Below, piece by piece: positions 33,231 through 41,001 of a stretch of DNA of 64,000 nucleotides. The notes under the pieces are model-generated. The model made no database searches. It was not told the DNA's origin and saw only the letters and a program-made list of their open reading frames with translations. Position 1 is the stretch's first letter. The number at the start of each line of letters is the position of its first letter. Position numbers and translations under genes: made by a program. Source of the stretch: Butyrivibrio sp. FCS014 (GTDB lineage Bacteria > Bacillota > Clostridia > Lachnospirales > Lachnospiraceae); NCBI RefSeq assembly GCF_000526935.1, contig NZ_JAHA01000019.1, positions 372,001 to 436,000 on the forward strand, in the 5' to 3' direction.

Positions 33231-34178
33231 TTAGAAAACATCGATATTATGCGGCAAAAGAACCGCCATATCGGGCGGAAGAGGTGCGTCAAAAGACATC
33301 TCACGTCCCGTTACCGGATGAATGAATTCAAGGTGATAAGCGTGAAGGGCTGCCCGCATCATGCCGCGGCTGTTTGCTATCTCTTTTCCATAGAAATAGT
33401 CCCCAAGAAGCGGGTGGCCCATGTATTGCATGTGAACCCTGATCTGATGGGTCCTGCCTGTGTCCAGCCTAAGCCGCACCAGGGCGTAGTCCTCAAACTG
33501 CGAGATAACCTTGTAGTGGGTCACGGCTCTTTTCCCGTCGGGGCGAACTTCCCTTACCATGCGCTGGCCGTCCCGGGAGGCTATTGGTGCGTCAATGGTT
33601 CCTTCTTTTTGAGCAAAAGAGCCATCGCAGACAGCCAGATACTCTTTTCTCCTGGACATGCTCTCCTTCTGGTTCGAGAGCACTGCGGCGCTGTGCCGGT
33701 TCTTGGCAAAGATGATAAGGCCGGAGGTCTCACGGTCAAGCCTTCCTATGGTCCTTATGACATGGTTTTGTCCGCTCCGTTGGTAGTAGCCGGCAAGAGC
33801 GTTGGACAGTGAATCCTTAAAATGGGCATATGAGGGATGAACCACCATGTCCCCGGGCTTATTTATAAGGATGATGTCCTCGTCCTCGTAGACGATGTCG
33901 ATAGGCGTATCCGAGGGGACTATTTCAGATGAATTGTCCGTGTCCTCGTAGATCCGGACCTTCAGAATATCTCCGGGATACAGGAGGTCTTTTACCAGGG
34001 CCTTTCTATAACCTTCGCCAACTCCTGCTGCCATAACGCCATCCTCAAACTGCTTGCAGCGGGTGATCTCCTTGGCGGACATGTTAAGTTTATGCCGCAA
34101 AATATCGCGGACAGCCATAGGGCCGTCCGCTTCGGTCAGCATATATTTAATTTCACGAATGTTTGACTGATCGGGCAT
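33231..34178 (-). CDS. RluA-family RNA pseudouridine synthase
   Basis: Isomerises uridine to pseudouridine in rRNA or tRNA. 315 residues: an S4-like N-terminal part (about 15-85), then the catalytic domain with GRLDRETSGLIIFAKN holding the catalytic Asp, INKPGDMVVHPS before it, and RLDTGRTHQIRVHM and HPLLGDYFYG after it. This order is RluD/RluC type. Strong SD GAGGAG before the ATG. It lies 96 bp after the nicotinamidase-like gene, a gap with no clear terminator, so co-transcription with it is possible. The target site is unknown. Confidence 0.92.
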   Translation of the reverse strand: MPDQSNIREIKYMLTEADGPMAVRDILRHKLNMSAKEITRCKQFEDGVMAAGVGEGYRKALVKDLLYPGDILKVRIYEDTDNSSEIVPSDTPIDIVYEDEDIILINKPGDMVVHPSYAHFKDSLSNALAGYYQRSGQNHVIRTIGRLDRETSGLIIFAKNRHSAAVLSNQKESMSRRKEYLAVCDGSFAQKEGTIDAPIASRDGQRMVREVRPDGKRAVTHYKVISQFEDYALVRLRLDTGRTHQIRVHMQYMGHPLLGDYFYGKEIANSRGMMRAALHAYHLEFIHPVTGREMSFDAPLPPDMAVLLPHNIDVF

Positions 34179-34274
34179 ATATCTCCTCGCAGGATAAATG
34201 GTAAATCGCGATATCTGTTACAGGCTGTATGTTGTGGTGTACCTGGAAGCCTGTTTCCAACAGGACACTTTTTC

Positions 34275-34796
34275 TCAGGGCATCTGTATCTGGCAGGATC
34301 TCATGGTCTCAAGAGCTGCCTCGTGCTTCTCTACTGTTACTCCGGCGCAGCAGGAAGGATCAACGCTGATCTTTACTTCCGGCATGAAGGCCTTGAGCAT
34401 AAGTGCATTGGAGACTACGCAGATGTCGGTGCAAAGGCCAACCATCTCTATCTCGATCTCCTCTGTGTCAGCGATGGCCTTAATATCTTTTGCCAGTTCT
34501 GTTGAGCCAAAGGTGGGCTTGTTGTAAACTCTGGCGCCTTCAAGAGCCTCCTGCAGGGACTTGTCAAATTCCCAGCCCTCTGTGCCTTCGATGCAATGCT
34601 CGACAGGAAGGTTATGCCCCTCCTGAGTGCTCATGTAATCCGGCTGGTGGGTATCCTTTGTGGCGAAGACATCCTTGATGTCGTAGGATTTGATCTTTTC
34701 AAGAACTGCCGGCACAATGGCTACAGCTTCTTTGGTTCCAAGGGCTCCGTCGATGAAGTCCTTCTGCATGTCGATTACTACAAGTATTTTTCTCAT
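34275..34796 (-). CDS. Isochorismatase-superfamily cysteine hydrolase (nicotinamidase-like)
   Basis: About 173 residues. The triad is visible: D9 in VVIDMQKDF, Lys in YNKPTFGS and Cys in GLCTDICVV. A metal-binding set D-T-H...GHNLP...HC, as in nicotinamidases, is present (KDTHQPDY and EGHNLPVEHC). It would deamidate nicotinamide to nicotinic acid for NAD salvage; other amidases share the motif set. Start ATG at 34796 with GGGAGG; the upstream extension is not supported. It follows the pyruvate kinase-like gene by 32 bp, probably in the same transcript. Confidence 0.82.
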   Translation of the reverse strand: MRKILVVIDMQKDFIDGALGTKEAVAIVPAVLEKIKSYDIKDVFATKDTHQPDYMSTQEGHNLPVEHCIEGTEGWEFDKSLQEALEGARVYNKPTFGSTELAKDIKAIADTEEIEIEMVGLCTDICVVSNALMLKAFMPEVKISVDPSCCAGVTVEKHEAALETMRSCQIQMP

Positions 34797-34828
34797 AATT
34801 TCCTCCCGTGTGGTGTGTATTCTTTTTT

Positions 34829-35851
34829 TCATTTATAAACTGAACAAGCATCAGCTGCAGCCCCGGCTGTTTTTGAAAGATAGCGGATAACTTCCACTGG
34901 GTACTCTCCCACCGCAGTCTCTCCGGTCACCATTACAGAAGAAGCGCCGTCAGCCACAGCATTGTAGATGTCGCTCACCTCAGCTCTGGTAGGGACCTTA
35001 CTGTGCTCCATTGAGAAAAGCATCTGCGTCACCACCATAAAGGGCTTGTTATGCTCCCTGCAGATCTTCGCAATGCTTTTCTGGGCTCCCGGGAGCTCCC
35101 ACAGCGGCATTGCATTTCCAAGGTCTCCTCTGGCTATGATGATCTCGTCCGTATAAGGCAGGAAGCTTTTAAGGTTCCGAACTCCTGTCAGATTCTCTAT
35201 CTTGGCGTAGATCCTAAGATTCTCCCCTGCTGCTTTTCTGACCTCTTTAAGGTCATCAGCGCTCCTGACAAATGGCTGCATGACTCCTGTGATTCCAAGT
35301 TTTTTTGCATACTTTAAATTCTCAAGATCGCACTCTGTCAAAGCCGGCATATCATCTATATTCAGGCCTTTTATTGCTACACTCTTGCGCCCTTTAAGTG
35401 TACCGCCGAGAAGAACTTTAGCTTCTGCCGCATTCTCTTTTGCCTTAGTCACTACGGCCAGTATCCTGCCGTCATCAAGAAGCACTTCCTGATCAGGAGA
35501 TAGTTTTCTTAAGATTCTCGGATCTATGCAGATAACATTATCCGGATCAGTTTCTGAGGTAATGCCTGACGCTTTTTCCTGTCTGATATGAAGGATGACG
35601 CCTTCTTTAAGCTCAAGCGGTTCCTTTAAGTCTCCTATTCGAAGCTCCGGCCCCTGCATGTCTATAAGTATCTTTGGAGTGATCCCAATGGCTTTTGCAG
35701 CTCTCTGAATTCTTCTTATGCTCTCTTCGCAGTCAGCAAGCATGACATGGGACAGATTTATCCTTATCCCCGTCATTCCCTCTTTAAACATGGCTTTAAG
35801 CACTTCTTCGTCATCGCAGGAAGGCCCAAGTGTACCGAATATATCTACCAT
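34829..35851 (-). CDS. Pyruvate kinase-like protein lacking the C-terminal domain
   Basis: About 340 residues against 470-590 for pyruvate kinase. The barrel and the inserted B domain are present: RINLSH (30-35, normally RxNFSHG), LIDMQGPELR (62-71, normally LDTKGPEIR), KIEN, IARGDLG, TQML, TRAEVSD and GETAVGEYP. The frame stops cleanly after the barrel, with no trace of the C domain downstream, so it is not a recent truncation. DTK reads DMQ, changing a residue that helps bind K+ in PK. ATG 35851 suits the SD AAAGGTG better than ATG 35857. It might be a PEP-binding paralogue or a non-allosteric PK. Confidence 0.85.
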   Translation of the reverse strand: MVDIFGTLGPSCDDEEVLKAMFKEGMTGIRINLSHVMLADCEESIRRIQRAAKAIGITPKILIDMQGPELRIGDLKEPLELKEGVILHIRQEKASGITSETDPDNVICIDPRILRKLSPDQEVLLDDGRILAVVTKAKENAAEAKVLLGGTLKGRKSVAIKGLNIDDMPALTECDLENLKYAKKLGITGVMQPFVRSADDLKEVRKAAGENLRIYAKIENLTGVRNLKSFLPYTDEIIIARGDLGNAMPLWELPGAQKSIAKICREHNKPFMVVTQMLFSMEHSKVPTRAEVSDIYNAVADGASSVMVTGETAVGEYPVEVIRYLSKTAGAAADACSVYK

Positions 35852-35886
35852 AGGCATTCACCTTTTCTTTATTAGTATCCTTATCT

Positions 35887-35892
35887 ATTATA
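35887..35892 (-). promoter_or_regulatory. -10 box of the pyruvate kinase-like gene
   Basis: TATAAT 35 bp before the start; a weak TTTAAT lies 16 bp further up. Confidence 0.35.
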
Positions 35893-35911
35893 TTGGTTTT
35901 TGCTGCAAATT

Positions 35912-35945
35912 AAAGCCCCCCGTACCACCTGATACGAAGGGCCTT
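35912..35945 (-). terminator. Terminator of the feo operon
   Basis: 13-pair stem (with G-U pairs) between 35912-35924 and 35933-35945, then CTTTAATTTG on the minus strand. Confidence 0.65.
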
Positions 35946-35977
35946 ATCGCTATGATTATATTTATATCATATTCTCC

Positions 35978-36193
35978 TTATTTCACTGCCGCGCCGCTCC
36001 CGGCATTGCAGCTGCATCCTTTGGTCTTGGATGAAGCAGAGCACCCGGAGCATCCGCTGCAGCTTCCGCCGCATCCGGCACATCCGCCGCCGGAAAGCTC
36101 ACGCTTAAACTGCCTTAAAGTGCTGCGCCCGGCAAAAAACAAGGCTACAACCAGTGCGATAATGACTATCGCGTTTCCTATAATAGATGCCAT
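35978..36193 (-). CDS. FeoB-associated Cys-rich membrane protein
   Basis: 71 residues: one N-terminal membrane helix (about 5-22), a basic stretch, then a Gly/Ser/Cys-rich tail with eight Cys in CAGCGGSCSGCSGC and CSC. This is the small partner often encoded after feoB in Firmicutes. It lies 75 bp after feoB in the same direction, so it belongs to the ferrous-iron system; a role in handing on iron or sensing it is assumed, not shown. Excellent SD AAAGGAGG. Confidence 0.9.
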   Translation of the reverse strand: MASIIGNAIVIIALVVALFFAGRSTLRQFKRELSGGGCAGCGGSCSGCSGCSASSKTKGCSCNAGSGAAVK

Positions 36194-36268
36194 ATCGCAC
36201 CTCCTTTCATTGTGTAAACCATATCAGACAGGCATCAAAACTGCCCTGTCTTATCATTTCAAAGCACA

Positions 36269-38563
36269 TTATGCTGTCATCTTTACAGCCATCTCTTTTC
36301 CCTCGCCCTCAGCGGCCTGGTAGCCCTTGCGGAAGATGAGATATAAAAGTCCGCCAAGAAGGATGACTCCTACGATGGTTCCGATTCCAAAGGAAACTTC
36401 GCCGACAATAAGTCCACCTATATTATACACGATAAGTGCAAGTACATATGCCCAGCCTGTCATGTATCCGATTGCAGCCCATGTCCACTTTGCGTTGTTC
36501 ATCTCACGCTTGATGGCACCGATAGCTGCAAAGCAGGGAGCACAAAGAAGGTTGAAGATCATGAATGCAAAAGCTGCAATAGGTGTGTAATCAGCTGCGA
36601 CTCTGTCCCAGATCTGCTCACCTTCCTCGCCAAGCTCATCTTCTCCGTCCATATCGTCATAATTGTAAAGTACACCGAAGGTTCCTACAACCTCCTCTTT
36701 TGCTACAAGACCTGTTACTGTAGCAACTGTAGGTTTCCAGTTACCAAAGCCAAGGGGCTTGAATACGAAGGATACTGCATTTCCAACATTTGCAAGAAGA
36801 GAAGCATCCATTGCATTTACGTCTTCAACAGGAACATCCATCCTGTCTGCCAGCTGCTCAACATAAGCCTCTGTCACAACTGATTCATCCTCAAAGAGAT
36901 TATCAACCATTCCGAAGTGACCGTTAACTGATCCGAAGCTTGAAAGGAACCAGATGATAACTGAGGAAACTACGATAACGCTGCCGGCTCTCTTAATGAA
37001 GGACCAGCCTCTCTCCCAGGTTGCACGAAGCACACCTGTGATTGAAGGAACGTGGTAAGCGGGAAGCTCCATAACGAAGGGAGCGGGAATACCTGCAAAT
37101 GCCTTGAACTTCTTGAGAATGATTCCGGAAAGAATGATTGAACCGATTCCGATGAAGTAAGCTGATGTTGCAATCCAGGGTGATCCGCCGAATACTGCAC
37201 CTGCGATAAGTCCGATGATAGGAAGCTTAGCTCCGCAGGGCATAAAGGTTGTTGTCATGATGGTCATCTTACGGTCACGCTCGTTCTCAATTGTACGGCT
37301 GGCCATAACACCGGGAACTCCGCATCCTGTTGCTACAAGGCAAGGGATGAAGGACTTTCCTGAAAGACCGAACTGTCTGAAGATACGGTCCATAACGAAT
37401 GCAACACGGGCCATATATCCGATATCCTCAAGGATTGACAGAAGCAGGAAAAGAACCAGCATCTGAGGAACGAATCCGATAACAGCACCAACACCTGCAA
37501 CAATACCATCCTGAATAAGTCCGTAAAGGACTGAACCCTCTTCTACATGAAGAGCAGTAAGGATTGTGTCAAAGAATCCGGGAACCCACTCACCGAAGAT
37601 AACGTCGTTTGTAAAATCAGTAGCCATAGTTCCGATGGAAACGCTCCATCCACCCATGGCAATGGCATAGATGAATGCCATAACAAGTACGAATATAGGA
37701 AGACCGAGAATTCTGTTGGTAACGATCTTATCAATCTTATCCGAAACAGAAAGCTCTCCCTTAGCACGGCCCTTCTTAACAGCCGTTTTAGTAACAGAAG
37801 TAATGTAGCTGTATCTCTCATTGGTGATAATGGACTCTGAATCATCGTCCATTGCCTTCTCACACTCTTTTACCACATCTTCTACAGCCTTAAGCTGATC
37901 AGAAGTAAGATGGAGCTCTTTTACCGCCTTCTCATCTCTCTCGAAAGCCTTAACAGCATTCCAGCGAAGGAATTTCTCATCGCAGCTTCCCTTAAGAATA
38001 CCCTCAATCTTAACAATCGCAGCCTCAACATCGCCGCTGAGCACCTGCTTTTTGGCAGCAACTGTTCCGGCTTTGGCAGCGGTTACTGCTTTCTTGATAA
38101 GGGAATCTGTTCCCTCCCCCTTAAGGGCTGACAGCTCAACAACTTCACAGCCAAGGGCATCTGAAAGAGCCTTTATATCAATCTTGTCACCGTTCTTGCG
38201 GACAAGATCCATCATGTTAAGAGCTATAACCATTGGAATGTTCAGCTCAAGAAGCTGAGTTGTAAGATACAGGTTACGCTCGATGTTGGTTCCGTCAACG
38301 ATATTGATGATGGCATCGGGCTTCTCTGTAACAAGATAGGTTCTTGAAACTACCTCTTCAAGAGTATAGGGAGAAAGAGAATAGATACCGGGAAGATCCT
38401 GTATCACAACATCTTTGTACTCTGCCCCCTTAAGTTTTCCTTCCTTCTTCTCTACAGTAACACCGGGCCAGTTACCAACATACTGCCTGCTTCCTGTGAG
38501 ATCATTAAAAAGTGTTGTTTTACCACTGTTGGGATTCCCCGCAAGTGCAATCTTTAATTCCAT
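36269..38563 (-). CDS. feoB: Ferrous iron transport protein B
   Basis: Main Fe2+ permease, with a cytosolic G protein at the N-terminus. 764 residues. G domain: GNPNSGKTT at 8-16 (G1), VGNWPGVTVE (G2 region), DLPGIYSL (G3) and ALNMMDL (G4, NxxD). The helical GDI region follows (about 170-260), then two Gate domains and about 8-11 helices, with VPQMLVLF/LSILEDIGYMAR and GCGVPGVMASRT typical of FeoB (the Cys in GCGVP is conserved). SD AAGGAGG. It is separated from feoA by a 95-bp gap with a palindrome and an attenuator-like hairpin. Confidence 0.97.
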   Translation of the reverse strand: MELKIALAGNPNSGKTTLFNDLTGSRQYVGNWPGVTVEKKEGKLKGAEYKDVVIQDLPGIYSLSPYTLEEVVSRTYLVTEKPDAIINIVDGTNIERNLYLTTQLLELNIPMVIALNMMDLVRKNGDKIDIKALSDALGCEVVELSALKGEGTDSLIKKAVTAAKAGTVAAKKQVLSGDVEAAIVKIEGILKGSCDEKFLRWNAVKAFERDEKAVKELHLTSDQLKAVEDVVKECEKAMDDDSESIITNERYSYITSVTKTAVKKGRAKGELSVSDKIDKIVTNRILGLPIFVLVMAFIYAIAMGGWSVSIGTMATDFTNDVIFGEWVPGFFDTILTALHVEEGSVLYGLIQDGIVAGVGAVIGFVPQMLVLFLLLSILEDIGYMARVAFVMDRIFRQFGLSGKSFIPCLVATGCGVPGVMASRTIENERDRKMTIMTTTFMPCGAKLPIIGLIAGAVFGGSPWIATSAYFIGIGSIILSGIILKKFKAFAGIPAPFVMELPAYHVPSITGVLRATWERGWSFIKRAGSVIVVSSVIIWFLSSFGSVNGHFGMVDNLFEDESVVTEAYVEQLADRMDVPVEDVNAMDASLLANVGNAVSFVFKPLGFGNWKPTVATVTGLVAKEEVVGTFGVLYNYDDMDGEDELGEEGEQIWDRVAADYTPIAAFAFMIFNLLCAPCFAAIGAIKREMNNAKWTWAAIGYMTGWAYVLALIVYNIGGLIVGEVSFGIGTIVGVILLGGLLYLIFRKGYQAAEGEGKEMAVKMTA

Positions 38564-38587
38564 TACTGCCTCCTTAACCTTTTACGT

Positions 38588-38603
38588 GTTAGCAAATGCT
38601 TAC
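38588..38603. promoter_or_regulatory. Palindromic site 3 of the feo locus
   Basis: GTTAGCAAATGCTTAC; with its flanks it is a 20-bp near-palindrome (38586-38605). It lies just before the feoB SD and resembles the two sites upstream of feoA. Confidence 0.45.
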
Positions 38604-38615
38604 ACATTCCTCAAA

Positions 38616-38644
38616 AATAACTGCATATCCTCTTATATATGCAG
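38616..38644 (-). terminator. Attenuator-like hairpin between feoA and feoB
   Basis: CTGCATAT/ATATGCAG 8-bp stem followed on the minus strand by TTATTTTTG. It may reduce feoB expression relative to feoA. Confidence 0.5.
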
Positions 38645-38658
38645 CTCAAATCCAGATC

Positions 38659-38880
38659 TTATTCAACTTCGATAAATTCAGCATCTGCCTTACGTACTGT
38701 AAGCTCATAGCCTCTGACGGTAAGCTCGATAGGATCTCCTAAAGGAGCTACCTTTCTGACGTTCACTTCAGTTCCCTTGGTCAGTCCCATGTCCATGATC
38801 CTGCGCCTTGTGGGTCCCTCTCCGTGAAGCTTAACAACCTTAGCGGTCGCCCCGATCTCAACATCTCTCAGTGTCTTCAT
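38659..38880 (-). CDS. feoA: FeoA-domain protein (second copy)
   Basis: 73 residues; an SH3-like FeoA domain that supports FeoB function at the inner face of the membrane. It shows the family opening with KVVKLHGEGPTRRRIMDMGL, the M-G-(I/L)-x-x-G-x-x-(V/I) pattern in MDMGLTKGTEVNVRKVAPLGDP, and the ending ELTVRGYELTVRKADA-like. It lies 24 bp after the other feoA. SD GGGAGAAGAG. Two FeoA domains as separate genes before feoB are common in Clostridia. Confidence 0.93.
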   Translation of the reverse strand: MKTLRDVEIGATAKVVKLHGEGPTRRRIMDMGLTKGTEVNVRKVAPLGDPIELTVRGYELTVRKADAEFIEVE

Positions 38881-38904
38881 CGCTCTCTTCTCCCTCTTAG
38901 ATAA

Positions 38905-39117
38905 TTATATAAGTATGCGGTTAGCAAGGCTCTTGTCCAGAGCTATTCTGCTGTCCTTCACATTTACGATCAGGTTTCCGCCATTCTTATTCACTATTGT
39001 AACTTCTTCTCCCACAACGAACCCGAGAGTAGCCATGTGCTGTTTGATCTCATCGGTTCCCGTAATCTTCTGTATCTTAACCAGTTTCCCGTTATCGGCC
39101 ATTGTAAGCGGCATCAT
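38905..39117 (-). CDS. feoA: FeoA-domain protein (first copy)
   Basis: 70 residues; FeoA domain: GKLVKIQKITGTDEIKQHM, then ATLGFVVGEEVTIVNKNGGNLIV and SRIALDKSLANRI. It differs clearly from the second copy, so the pair is not a recent duplication. First gene of the operon, with a leader of about 100 nt holding two palindromes. Two ATGs (39117, 39114) are possible; GAGG lies 6 nt upstream of the first. Confidence 0.93.
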   Translation of the reverse strand: MMPLTMADNGKLVKIQKITGTDEIKQHMATLGFVVGEEVTIVNKNGGNLIVNVKDSRIALDKSLANRILI

Positions 39118-39139
39118 CAGTACCTCGCTTTCAAATAGT

Positions 39140-39155
39140 GTTAGTAATTACTAAC
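39140..39155. promoter_or_regulatory. Palindromic site 1 of the feo locus
   Basis: GTTAGTAATTACTAAC, perfect 16-bp palindrome in the leader 23 bp before feoA. Possible binding site of a DtxR/IdeR-like iron regulator (inference). Confidence 0.55.
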
Positions 39156-39196
39156 CATTTTTATAATGCACAATCGCACAGTTATCGCATTTCTGC

Positions 39197-39212
39197 GTTA
39201 CCCTTTGCTAAC
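39197..39212. promoter_or_regulatory. Palindromic site 2 of the feo locus
   Basis: GTTACCCTTTGCTAAC on the plus strand (GTTAGCAAAGGGTAAC on minus), at about +4 to +19 from the predicted start of transcription. The outer half-sites match site 1. Confidence 0.45.
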
Positions 39213-39222
39213 TTTCACATAA

Positions 39223-39251
39223 AGATTATTCCTTTTGAAAAGAAATGTCAA
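39223..39251 (-). promoter_or_regulatory. Promoter of the feo operon
   Basis: TTGACA (39246-39251), 17-bp spacer, TAATCT (39223-39228). It falls in the 334-bp gap between feoA and the PhoH gene, which otherwise holds the palindromes and the PhoH terminator. Confidence 0.65.
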
Positions 39252-39290
39252 TAAAGAATCCATATTTTTCATCAACTTCAGCATTATTTA

Positions 39291-39341
39291 ATAATAAAAA
39301 GAGTGCCATACACATTTTTTGTGAAATATGCAATAGCACTC
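39291..39341 (-). terminator. Terminator of the PIN-PhoH gene
   Basis: GAGTGC/GCACTC outer stem (39301-39306, 39336-39341) with further pairing inside, followed on the minus strand by TTTTTATT. Confidence 0.7.
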
Positions 39342-39451
39342 ATTTTACGCAATTTAGTTTTGTTAGATTAGACTAACTAGCTTGATACAATTTAATCGTT
39401 CTCAAGAACAAAACCTGCTCACATATTTATTAACTATCTTTTTCATACACT

Positions 39452-40840
39452 TTATCCCTTTTTGTCTCTCATCCTCTCGACGGCATCCATAGCCAGGCGG
39501 CTTCGCTCGCATTCCGAGGCAGACAGGGAAATCTGCCATGCAAGAGGACTGCCCTTCATATGCTCTGAAGCATAGGACAAACCGTTGGTCCTCTCGTCAA
39601 GGAAAGGCCTGTCTATCTGGTTGGGGTCACCAAGGAGAATGATCTTGGTGTCCTTACCGGCTCTGGTAATGATACCCTTCGCCTGTGTGGGAGTCATATT
39701 CTGAGCTTCATCAATGATCAGGTAAGTCTTGAGGATGGATCTTCCTCTTATGAAGTTCAGGGCTTCACACTGAACAATTCCCCGCTCAAATACTTCATCG
39801 GTCTTCCCCTGCAGCTCTTTCTCATCCTTGTAGCGCTCTTCTTCATTGGAATCAATGAGCTGCTCCAGGTTATCTATAATGGGTCTCATCAAAGGTGAAA
39901 TCTTCTCCTGCTCATCGCCGGGAAGAAATCCGATGTCATCGTCAAACTGAGAATTAGGTCTGCACACCAGGATTCTTCTGTATTCACCTGTTGGACGGTT
40001 GATCATCTTCTCAAGTCCTACAGCCAGTGAATAGAAGGTCTTAGCAGTTCCCGCCATACCCTTTACGATTACCAGCGGAGCAACTTCTGCGGGCTGCATA
40101 AGCGCTTCCTGCAAGAAGTACTGACCGGCATTTCTTGGTTTAACACCATAGGGCTGGCTCTTCTCAAATTCCAGTTTCCTGATCATGCCCTTGCATACAC
40201 GGCCCATCTGGGTCTTGTTGGTGGACTGATCAGCTCTTACAACAACAAACTCATTTTCATACAGTTCAGGTTCGCAGCGGTTACCCTCCTCGTCACAACA
40301 GTACACCTGATCAACAGGGATTCCTTTCTTCTTGAAATCCTTAAAGATTTCCTCCGGAGCATATACATCAATTCTGCCGCTGTACTGCTCTCCATCTCCC
40401 ACAACCTGCTCAGTTGTGAAGTCCTCGGCCTTGATGTTAAGAAGCTGTGCCTTGATCCTCATCAGGATATCCTTGGTAACAAGGATCACCTGCTCCTTCC
40501 TGCTCTCCTTAAGCCCCTTGCATACCTTGAGAATACGGTTGTCGGATTTGTACTCAGACATATCCCTGGGAAGCTCAACATCTTTAAAGTTCTTCTCAAT
40601 CCTGAGAAGTCCTCCCTTATCCAGCTCCACACCCGCAACCAGATCTCCTGCTCCTCTTAGCTGTTCGAGAATCCTGATCGCTTCTCTCACATTGGCTCCA
40701 CGCTCACCTTCATCCCTCTTGTGAGTGTCAAGCTCCTCTAAGACTACCAGCGGAAGAACGACCTCGTTATCATCAAAGCACTTAAGAGCATGAGGTGCCT
40801 GAATCAAAACGTTGGTGTCCAGTACGTAGATCTTCTTCAT
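39452..40840 (-). CDS. PIN-domain plus PhoH ATPase protein (YlaK type)
   Basis: About 462 residues. An N-terminal PIN nuclease domain (1-130) opens KKIYVLDTNVLI with the catalytic Asp, and further acidic residues in LEELD and TKDILMR complete the site. A PhoH-type P-loop ATPase (about 225-460) has Walker A KGMAGTAKT, where the Gly before Lys is Ala, and Walker B YLIIDEAQNM. PhoH2-type proteins are RNA helicase/RNases, so an RNA-processing role is likely. ATG at 40840; AGAGGGGG upstream is a loosely spaced SD. Monocistronic. Confidence 0.88.
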   Translation of the reverse strand: MKKIYVLDTNVLIQAPHALKCFDDNEVVLPLVVLEELDTHKRDEGERGANVREAIRILEQLRGAGDLVAGVELDKGGLLRIEKNFKDVELPRDMSEYKSDNRILKVCKGLKESRKEQVILVTKDILMRIKAQLLNIKAEDFTTEQVVGDGEQYSGRIDVYAPEEIFKDFKKKGIPVDQVYCCDEEGNRCEPELYENEFVVVRADQSTNKTQMGRVCKGMIRKLEFEKSQPYGVKPRNAGQYFLQEALMQPAEVAPLVIVKGMAGTAKTFYSLAVGLEKMINRPTGEYRRILVCRPNSQFDDDIGFLPGDEQEKISPLMRPIIDNLEQLIDSNEEERYKDEKELQGKTDEVFERGIVQCEALNFIRGRSILKTYLIIDEAQNMTPTQAKGIITRAGKDTKIILLGDPNQIDRPFLDERTNGLSYASEHMKGSPLAWQISLSASECERSRLAMDAVERMRDKKG

Positions 40841-40877
40841 GCGTAGGTCCCCCTCTATTTGTATGACTTGTAAGAAT

Positions 40878-40899
40878 ATTATACCATATATTGTGGTAT
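40878..40899 (-). promoter_or_regulatory. Extended -10 promoter of the PIN-PhoH gene with overlapping palindrome
   Basis: TGG-TATAAT (40878-40886). ATACCA and TGGTAT (40881-40899) form an inverted repeat over the upstream part of the -10, a possible operator. Confidence 0.5.
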
Positions 40900-40940
40900 T
40901 GTGTATTTTTTTATTCATTTCCCGAAAGATGCTCAGGCAA

Positions 40941-40970
40941 AAGAAAAATCGCCTCCCCGAAGGAAGGCGA
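40941..40970 (-). terminator. Terminator of the SulP gene
   Basis: 9-bp stem closed by a TTCG tetraloop (40949-40970), then TTTTTCTTTT on the minus strand. Confidence 0.88.
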
Positions 40971-41001
40971 CCAGTATTTATCAGTATTGAAAAAATTTGT
41001 A

